A stretch of 12,062 nucleotides of DNA from Lachnospiraceae bacterium (lineage in GTDB: Bacteria; Bacillota_A; Clostridia; Lachnospirales; Lachnospiraceae), in assembly GCA_024691045.1 (NCBI GenBank), contig JAILOC010000058.1, positions 1-12,062 on the forward strand, in the 5' to 3' direction. The notes beneath the pieces are model-generated. The model was not told the origin of the DNA. It did not search any database and saw only the letters and a list, made by a program, of their open reading frames with translations. Of this stretch, positions 6,262-12,062 are shown piece after piece (positions within the stretch are counted from its first letter, which is position 1; each line of letters opens with the position of its first letter). Both the position numbers and the translations under genes were made by a program.

Positions 6262-9200
6262 TCACTCCAGACTGAACAGTTTTCTGTTCATGAACTCCTT
6301 TTGATAGTATTCGTCGTAAAGCTTGTCGAAGGTCTTGCCGTCCTGAAGGGTGTTGCTTACGAGCATATCGGTTATGAGACCGAATCTCGTTCCTTCCGCG
6401 GGACCGAGAACATCATTCTTCCTGAGCACTCCGCTCGTACGAAGCTCCGATGCCGAACCCGTCTCTTCCGTGATGTAGTACTGTACGCACTCTCCGAAAA
6501 AGAGGATGAATTCCTTGAAGCATACACCTCCGCACACTTCTCTCATGCGTTCTTCTCTGTATTTTCCGGTCTCGCCGGAATCACTTGCAAAGGTGTAATG
6601 GATGATCGCGCTGTTTCCTTCGGATGCCCTGTAATCTATGATCGTTCTGTCGCACATGACATCGAGGACTTCAAGCAGCTTCATCCTCAGCTCACCCTCG
6701 GGGAACGAATCCTCGGAAAGGAAGCTCTGGAACATTCCGAGATGTATCCTCTCCTTCATCATCATGCCGAGAAGCTTTATAATTCTGACACGTATGTCAT
6801 CATTTATCTCTTTGGGATTCTCCGAATAATACTTCAGGTATGCGAGTGCCGCTTCCTTGGGGAACTGCTCTCCTTCGCCTGCGAGTTTGCCAAGCTCTTC
6901 GAAAACATTCGGGGATATCAGCTTCTCGTGAACGAAATAGTCATAGCAGGACTGGAGCAGGAATGCCTTGACAACTTCCGTATCGGGATTCATCGTCAGA
7001 TAATCGGCAAATATCTCATTCCTTTCACCGACAAACGCACCGCTGTAGAGCATCTGGATCAGCATGCGCTCTTCAAGACTTCTGCGGTCAACTCCGTAGC
7101 CTCCCGCCATCTTCCAGATATTCCTGAGGTCCTTGCACTGTCCGCGGTAATACTTCGAAAGATGCGAAAGGATGATGCCGTCCTTTTTGCCGAGGCTGAT
7201 GCAATAGATAGCCGATGCGGTAAGAACGGGATCTTCTTCCTCGGCGGGTTCGGACAGCTGCCTGTCAAGGAAGGTCTGCATATATCTGGGATCCGCAAAA
7301 TAAGGTCCGCAGTATTTGATCAGGTCATATATGGGCCTGTAGTCGGCGGTCATCAGCATGAGTCTCATGACTTCGCATCTGTTCGCGGGAGTCATAAGCT
7401 CGGGATGTGCTCCCTTAAGACCCGTTATGAGTGACGAACGGTCACCCTTCTGGGCGAAATGATCGAGAAGCTTGAGAAGGTATTCATCCGATGTATTTCT
7501 GTCAAGCTCCGCGGAAGCCGCAAGATTCTGATACCTGAGAATGTTGCTGTCATCGATCCTGTCATCCTTCTTCGATGAAGCAAGTGTGATCATATTGAAT
7601 CTGTCGTTGTCATATACACAGTCGGATACGGCCTTCATGAACTTGCCGGGAAGCATGAGCTTTTCGAGAGTGTATTCACCGCTCTTTACAAATCTGTTCC
7701 CGTTTACATCCTCGAGTGCGATCACATAATCGCTGCCGTATACCGATATCCAGCCTCCGCCTTCCCCGAGCTTGTACTCCCAGGGATGCCTGAAGCCCTT
7801 CTGGTAAACATACGCCTTGACGAACCTGGGATCCGATGACTGGAGCCATACGGAAAAGAGCATGTCCGCGAAGATCCTCGCATTGCTCCTGTCGAGCGAT
7901 GCGGGGCTTAAGACATCATAATAAACGGCCGCAAGATGTCTTGTGATGATCCCCTTTGAAATCTGGTCCATCGCAAAGCTTTCCATCTTGGGCTGATATA
8001 CTTCGATGAGATTTCCGAGTTCTCTTTTATGCCTGATCACATAGTGATACAGATAAGCGGTATGAAGAGGATCGAGAGTATCGGACATCGAGAAATATTT
8101 AAGAACGTTCATGGGGATATCCTCGAAGGAATCCTCATCAAGGCTCATAACATAATTCTCGTAAAGATTGGTAAGTCTGATATCTTCAAGAGTTGCTTGC
8201 TTGTACCAGGCTGCGGATTCACTGTCACGCCTGAAGCTCCTGATGAGCTGTGAACAGATCTCTTCAAGTATGCGGTTATCGGGACTGACCGTATACATTG
8301 CCTCAAGATCCTTAAGAAGGAGGGGAAGTGCAGTCCTGCTTCTGCCGGAGATATAGAGAAGGTTTTCTTTCATCTCCTCCCCGAGCACATTTTTCCTGAG
8401 TCCGAAAAGGATAGTCTGAAGCGTATATCTGTCGGGCTCCGATGCAAGGGAAGGTTTATCCTTGAGAATGATCGCACCTTCGGCAAATATCGCAGGGCTG
8501 TTATGTCCTTCCTCGCAGAGCTTTCTCATTGCATTCCACATACCCTCCGCATCACCGTTTTCGGCGAAGCGTACCTTGGCGTGGAGCCATCTTACTCTCC
8601 AGTCATCGCTGAAGCGCTTGGACATATCATCTAAATGTCTCCGGGAACGCTTAGCTATCGTCTCGTTAGGAAGTGAGGTGCTGAGGAAATCAAGATATGC
8701 CATATCAAGGACGAAGGTCCTGGAATTGGACGCACGTCCGCTTTCGTTCTTTTCCAGTAGTTCGCTTGCATATCTGCAGGTCCACTCAGCTTCACTGTCC
8801 CTTCCCTGGATAAGGAGAAGATGTGCCTGCATCAGCTTGGCGGTGATATCGTATTCATCAAGCGTGAGCATCTGGTCGATCAGCCTGCCCATCTCGGCAA
8901 TGAAAGCACTGCCTGCAGTGATGCCGAGCATACTGCGGATATAGCACTCCGTCACCTTTATGTTGAGGTTCTTTCTGGCGCGCTGCGTTTTGGAACTCTG
9001 CACGCCCCTGTCAATGCTCAGCCATACCGGAATGACGAGCTCCGTATATGAATTATAAAGAATGACTTTGCCGGGATGGAGTCCGGGAGCACATCCCGAA
9101 GGATCCACGAAAAGTCTTAAGGGACAGATGTTGCCGGAAAAGTCGGCACCCGAAAGTGTCTTGGCTTCCGTGAAGATAAATCCGCCTTCGCACTTTACGG

Positions 9201-9891
9201 AAAGACCGGTATATCCCCAGCCGTCCTTGCCTATTTCTATGCTTATCTCCTTGAGGTCGGAGGTTCTGTTCCTGGATGATACATTGACGTTGATCTCGCC
9301 GCCCCTGTAGGTGTAAGTGACACGGTTTTTCTTTCCCGCGTAGATAAGGAATTCCTCAACACCCTGCTCCGCTCCGCGCTTATGCGAAAGAGCCTTGTAG
9401 GAAAGCTTGGTCTGCGTATCGGCATCCGCAATTACATAGGGGAATTCCTTGGAATAGAAAAGCTCTACGGCCTCATCCCAATTCGATCTTGCAAGATTGG
9501 TGAAATGAAAGAGATTTTTAACAGGCCCGATGGATGACTCGGGTACGGACCTGATGATGTTTACGGTAAAAGGGATATAGTACTCTCCCATATTCGAGAT
9601 AACGGAAAATACACCCTTTATGGTGTCTCCTTCGTTACAGTATTCCTTTTTGAGAAGATATGTGATCTCGGAATCGGAACCGGTTAGCGTGTCCGAAATA
9701 AGCTCCATCCTCAGGTCAGAGGATATGACCTTACCCTCGGGAACGGTGCCCGCCGGCGAATAAACGTGAAATGACCCTTCATATTCCTCCCCCATCGGAA
9801 TATCAAGCTCAATCCTGGAACAGGAAAAATCAAGAGACAGATCTTCAGATGTGTAATTGCCCTGTAAAATCCTCGAAAGAACCCGGCGCAT
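6262..9891 (-). CDS. Very large beta/alpha-solenoid protein (DUF5717-like), first gene of the operon
   Basis: The 1209 residues contain no signal peptide or membrane segment, so the protein is probably cytoplasmic. By eye there are five zones: an N-terminal beta-rich part (1-295) that looks like two Ig-like sandwiches (first about 15-112, ending IPFTVNI; second about 195-295, ending LVIPVWLSI); a helical, TPR-like solenoid (about 310-685, e.g. AKLMQAHLLLIQGRDSEAEW); a small beta insert (about 690-755, WEYKLGEGGGWISVYG); a second helical stretch (about 785-1090); and a mixed C-terminal region with TFASD and FFGECVQYYITEE. No catalytic motif is evident, so a scaffold is the likeliest role. From memory it matches the size and Lachnospiraceae distribution of DUF5717 proteins, unverified. 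The ATG at 9889-9891 has GAGGGG three bases upstream. A consensus-like promoter lies just beyond it. Confidence 0.85.
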   Translation of the reverse strand: MRRVLSRILQGNYTSEDLSLDFSCSRIELDIPMGEEYEGSFHVYSPAGTVPEGKVISSDLRMELISDTLTGSDSEITYLLKKEYCNEGDTIKGVFSVISNMGEYYIPFTVNIIRSVPESSIGPVKNLFHFTNLARSNWDEAVELFYSKEFPYVIADADTQTKLSYKALSHKRGAEQGVEEFLIYAGKKNRVTYTYRGGEINVNVSSRNRTSDLKEISIEIGKDGWGYTGLSVKCEGGFIFTEAKTLSGADFSGNICPLRLFVDPSGCAPGLHPGKVILYNSYTELVIPVWLSIDRGVQSSKTQRARKNLNIKVTECYIRSMLGITAGSAFIAEMGRLIDQMLTLDEYDITAKLMQAHLLLIQGRDSEAEWTCRYASELLEKNESGRASNSRTFVLDMAYLDFLSTSLPNETIAKRSRRHLDDMSKRFSDDWRVRWLHAKVRFAENGDAEGMWNAMRKLCEEGHNSPAIFAEGAIILKDKPSLASEPDRYTLQTILFGLRKNVLGEEMKENLLYISGRSRTALPLLLKDLEAMYTVSPDNRILEEICSQLIRSFRRDSESAAWYKQATLEDIRLTNLYENYVMSLDEDSFEDIPMNVLKYFSMSDTLDPLHTAYLYHYVIRHKRELGNLIEVYQPKMESFAMDQISKGIITRHLAAVYYDVLSPASLDRSNARIFADMLFSVWLQSSDPRFVKAYVYQKGFRHPWEYKLGEGGGWISVYGSDYVIALEDVNGNRFVKSGEYTLEKLMLPGKFMKAVSDCVYDNDRFNMITLASSKKDDRIDDSNILRYQNLAASAELDRNTSDEYLLKLLDHFAQKGDRSSLITGLKGAHPELMTPANRCEVMRLMLMTADYRPIYDLIKYCGPYFADPRYMQTFLDRQLSEPAEEEDPVLTASAIYCISLGKKDGIILSHLSKYYRGQCKDLRNIWKMAGGYGVDRRSLEERMLIQMLYSGAFVGERNEIFADYLTMNPDTEVVKAFLLQSCYDYFVHEKLISPNVFEELGKLAGEGEQFPKEAALAYLKYYSENPKEINDDIRVRIIKLLGMMMKERIHLGMFQSFLSEDSFPEGELRMKLLEVLDVMCDRTIIDYRASEGNSAIIHYTFASDSGETGKYREERMREVCGGVCFKEFILFFGECVQYYITEETGSASELRTSGVLRKNDVLGPAEGTRFGLITDMLVSNTLQDGKTFDKLYDEYYQKEFMNRKLFSLE

Positions 9892-9925
9892 TTACCCCTC
9901 ACCATACATTCACAAAGTTACTGAA

Positions 9926-9954
9926 ATTATAGCAAATTTTCTGAATTTAGTAAA
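9926..9954 (-). promoter_or_regulatory. Predicted sigma-A promoter of the four-gene operon
   Basis: The minus strand reads TTTACT (9949-9954), a 17-bp spacer and TGCTATAAT, an extended -10 with perfect TATAAT (9926-9931). Start of transcription is expected near 9918-9919, giving a leader of about 28 nt. The -35 hexamer sits in the T-rich tail of the htpG terminator. I see no CIRCE or other heat-shock operator here. Confidence 0.75.
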
Positions 9955-9959
9955 CAAAA

Positions 9960-9984
9960 AAGCCCCGTAAAATACGGGGCTTTT
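9960..9984 (-). terminator. Intrinsic terminator after htpG, sequence-symmetric
   Basis: AAGCCCCGTA (9960-9969) and TACGGGGCTT (9973-9982) form a perfect 10-bp stem with a 3-nt loop. On the minus strand it is followed by a T-run (CTTTTTTG, into 9955), and it starts 18 bp after the htpG stop. On the plus strand it is followed by TTTT, so it could work both ways, although no plus-strand gene ends here. Confidence 0.9.
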
Positions 9985-10000
9985 CGGTATTTTCCGATAT

Positions 10001-12062
10001 TTATTTTTCGCCTGCCAAAAGCATCAGGATGTCGTTGCTCCTGGCGATGAAAGTTGCCATGTCATCGGCGGAAAGAGGAGCCTGCTGGATCTTGGCAAGG
10101 TCATAGAGCTGCTCACAGATAAGGCGGGTGTTTTCACCATCCTCATGCTCTGTCACATACTTTACGAGAGGATGTCCGGCGTTCAGGATGAGTGTCTCTC
10201 CCTCGCTTCCGAAATCGCCCATATCCATGCCTCTTGCAGCATACATCTTCATCATATCCTGCATACGCCTGGTCTCTTCGGAAAGAGTGAGCATGGAAGC
10301 GACCTTCTTATTCTTGAGCTTCTCTACCTTGATAGTGATCTTATCCTTCTTGAGGGCCTTCTTCATGATGCCTTCGACGGTCTTGGTAAGCTCACCGAGT
10401 TCTTCCTCGGTCTTCTTGGACGTCTTGGTCTTCATCGCATCGGTGACATCCGCATCGATACGCTTGAACCTTACACCCTCATTCTTGCTCTCAAGCTGCT
10501 GTATGAAGGGCATATCGATATTGTGCGTAAGGATGACCGCATCCATCTTGGCAGCCTTGAACATTGCGATGTACTGGCTCTGCTGTGTGGGATCGGTGAC
10601 GTAGTAGATGGTCTTTTCCTTCTTTTCGTCTTCCGCTGCATCTTCCGATGAATCAGCTTCGGCAGCCTTATCCCCGGTCTCGCCGTCTGTCTTCTCTGCG
10701 TCCTCGTCCTCCGTGTCGATAGGCTTTACTTCAAGGCACTCGGGAAGCGTTAAATACTTACCGTCGATATTCTTGAAGAGGATGTAGTCGTTGATCTTGG
10801 TGCAGAACTTGTCATCCTTGAGGCATCCGAACTTGATGAAGGGAGCGATGTCGTCCCAGTACTTCTCGTACTCTTCCTTGTCGGTCTTGCACATTCCGGA
10901 GAGTTTCTCGGCAACCTTCTTGGTGATGTACTCGGAGATCTTGGTGACAAAGCCGTCGTTCTGAAGTGCACTTCTGGAGACGTTCAGAGGAAGGTCGGGG
11001 CAGTCAATGACACCCTTAAGAAGCATAAGGAACTCGGGTATGACCTCCTTGATATTGTCTGCGATAAATACCTGGTTATTGTAAAGCTTGATGGTTCCCT
11101 CAAGAGAGTCGTACTCCATATTGATCTTGGGGAAGTAAAGGATTCCCTTGAGATTGAAGGGATAATCCATATTCAGATGGATCCAGAACAAAGGCTCCTT
11201 ATAATCCTGGAATACCTTGCGGTAAAATTCGAGATACTGATCCCTGGTGCACTCGGAGGGATTCCTTGTCCAAAGAGGATTGGGCTCGTTGATGAGTTCG
11301 GGGCGCTTCTTGATCTTAAGACGCTCCTTGCCCTTAACTTCCTCGGTTCCGTCATCTTTCTTTTCTACCGTGGGATGGATCTCTTCAACTACGACATCAT
11401 CTTCTCTCTTATCCTCGAGATCGATGGTCTCGGTAGCATCGTCATCCTTCTTGGTGAGATATATTTCCGTGGGCATGAAGCCGCAGTACTTCTTAAGCAC
11501 TTCCCTGGCCTTGTACTCATTGCAGAACTCAAGGCAGTCCTCATTTACATAAAGAGTGATCGTGGTTCCGACCTCTTTTCTGTCACCGTCCTTAATGCTG
11601 TATGAGGTGCTTCCGTCGCACTCCCAGTGAACGGGCTTAGCATCCTTTTTGTATGAAAGGGTGTCAATATGGACCTCATTTGCGACCATAAATGCGGAAT
11701 AGAATCCGAGTCCGAAATGTCCGATGATCTGGTCCGAATTGCTCTTGTCCTTATACTTTTCGATGAAATCAGTAGCGCCGGAAAATGCGATCTTGGTTAT
11801 ATACTCCTCAACCTCATCGGCTGTCATTCCGAGTCCGTTATCGGTGATGGTAATGGTCTTGGCTGTGGGGTCGACCTCTACGCCTATTCTGCCCTTGAAA
11901 CCTTCGGGAAGCTCATACTCGCCCATCATGTCGAGCTTCTTAAGCTTGGTAACGGCATCGCATCCGTTCGAAACAAGCTCACGATAGAAAATATCGTGGT
12001 CCGAATACATCCATTTCTTGATTATCGGGAATATATTTTCGCTGTCTATCGAAAGATTTCCC
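10001..12062 (-). CDS. htpG: Chaperone HtpG (bacterial Hsp90), first few residues beyond the right edge
   Basis: HtpG is an ATP-driven dimeric cytoplasmic chaperone. The frame stays open to the window edge; the 17 residues before the first in-window ATG (12008-12010) read GNLSIDSENIFPIIKKW, the expected Hsp90 start, so that ATG is internal. Numbering from it: GHKL N-box ELVSNGCDA (11-19), DNGLGM (57-62), GHFGLGFYSAFMVA (97-110), GTTITLYV (148-155), middle-domain NVSRSALQ with the ATPase-supporting arginine (R346), and C-terminal dimerisation helices (about 611-669). A charged linker lies between the N and middle domains (about 187-235). A second, strongly acidic low-complexity stretch sits at about 430-466 (bases 10613-10723), near the end of the middle domain. 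The stop is TAA at 10001-10003, followed by a strong terminator. Its upstream control lies outside the window. Confidence 0.97.
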   Translation of the reverse strand, partial: GNLSIDSENIFPIIKKWMYSDHDIFYRELVSNGCDAVTKLKKLDMMGEYELPEGFKGRIGVEVDPTAKTITITDNGLGMTADEVEEYITKIAFSGATDFIEKYKDKSNSDQIIGHFGLGFYSAFMVANEVHIDTLSYKKDAKPVHWECDGSTSYSIKDGDRKEVGTTITLYVNEDCLEFCNEYKAREVLKKYCGFMPTEIYLTKKDDDATETIDLEDKREDDVVVEEIHPTVEKKDDGTEEVKGKERLKIKKRPELINEPNPLWTRNPSECTRDQYLEFYRKVFQDYKEPLFWIHLNMDYPFNLKGILYFPKINMEYDSLEGTIKLYNNQVFIADNIKEVIPEFLMLLKGVIDCPDLPLNVSRSALQNDGFVTKISEYITKKVAEKLSGMCKTDKEEYEKYWDDIAPFIKFGCLKDDKFCTKINDYILFKNIDGKYLTLPECLEVKPIDTEDEDAEKTDGETGDKAAEADSSEDAAEDEKKEKTIYYVTDPTQQSQYIAMFKAAKMDAVILTHNIDMPFIQQLESKNEGVRFKRIDADVTDAMKTKTSKKTEEELGELTKTVEGIMKKALKKDKITIKVEKLKNKKVASMLTLSEETRRMQDMMKMYAARGMDMGDFGSEGETLILNAGHPLVKYVTEHEDGENTRLICEQLYDLAKIQQAPLSADDMATFIARSNDILMLLAGEK

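Noticed and set aside
6178..7434. Long plus-strand open frame (418 codons) opposite the operon genes
   Set aside because: It runs antisense across the end of the 1209-residue gene and the start of the Hsp70-like gene, has no recognisable motif, and its opposite strand encodes coherent domains. It is a codon-bias shadow.
9711..9905. 64-codon minus-strand frame starting in the leader of the large gene
   Set aside because: It overlaps the large gene out of frame, has no domain, and its ATG only happens to sit next to the ribosome binding site of the real gene.
12008..12010. ATG as the start of htpG
   Set aside because: The frame continues upstream to the edge and encodes the conserved Hsp90 N-terminus, so the true start lies outside the window.

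Overview
The window reads as ordinary chromosome of a Clostridia-class Bacillota, most likely a Lachnospiraceae. This rests on protein flavour recognised by eye (PurA with [11 protein letters not shown], an HtpG N-terminus with SENIFPIIKKW), strong GGAGG-type ribosome binding sites, and a gene set resembling the DUF5716/DUF5717 families that I recall from Lachnospiraceae. No search was run. Every gene I can support lies on the minus strand, so transcription runs from high to low coordinates. The many plus-strand reading frames are shadows. I see no tRNA, rRNA, CRISPR array, transposase gene or phage gene.

Layout in the direction of transcription: (1) htpG (Hsp90), entering from the right edge and lacking only its first few codons, ends at 10001 and is followed by a strong symmetrical terminator. 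(2) A consensus-like promoter (TTTACT-17-TATAAT) overlaps the far side of that terminator and opens a tight four-gene operon (9891 to 2914). It encodes a 1209-residue beta/alpha-solenoid protein (DUF5717-like), a 434-residue degenerate Hsp70/actin-fold protein (DUF5716-like), a 286-residue TPR protein and a 393-residue coiled-coil protein with two membrane segments. Its junctions are 1 bp apart, overlapping as TAATG, and directly abutting, which suggests coupled translation and one complex. (3) A 223-bp nested imperfect palindrome (2678-2900) separates this operon from the purine genes. (4) purC (TTGCAT-17-TATAGT promoter), purB and the start of purA form a purine cluster. purA has an additional promoter of its own inside an inverted repeat.

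The purine genes cover SAICAR synthesis (PurC), both adenylosuccinate lyase steps (PurB) and the committed step to AMP (PurA). PurC and PurB are long forms that resemble yeast Ade1 and vertebrate ADSL more than the short Bacillus enzymes. The most interesting part of the window is the four-gene operon. Its functions are unknown, its proteins look like a cytoplasmic scaffold, an Hsp70-like subunit, a TPR adaptor and a membrane anchor, and it lies directly downstream of Hsp90.
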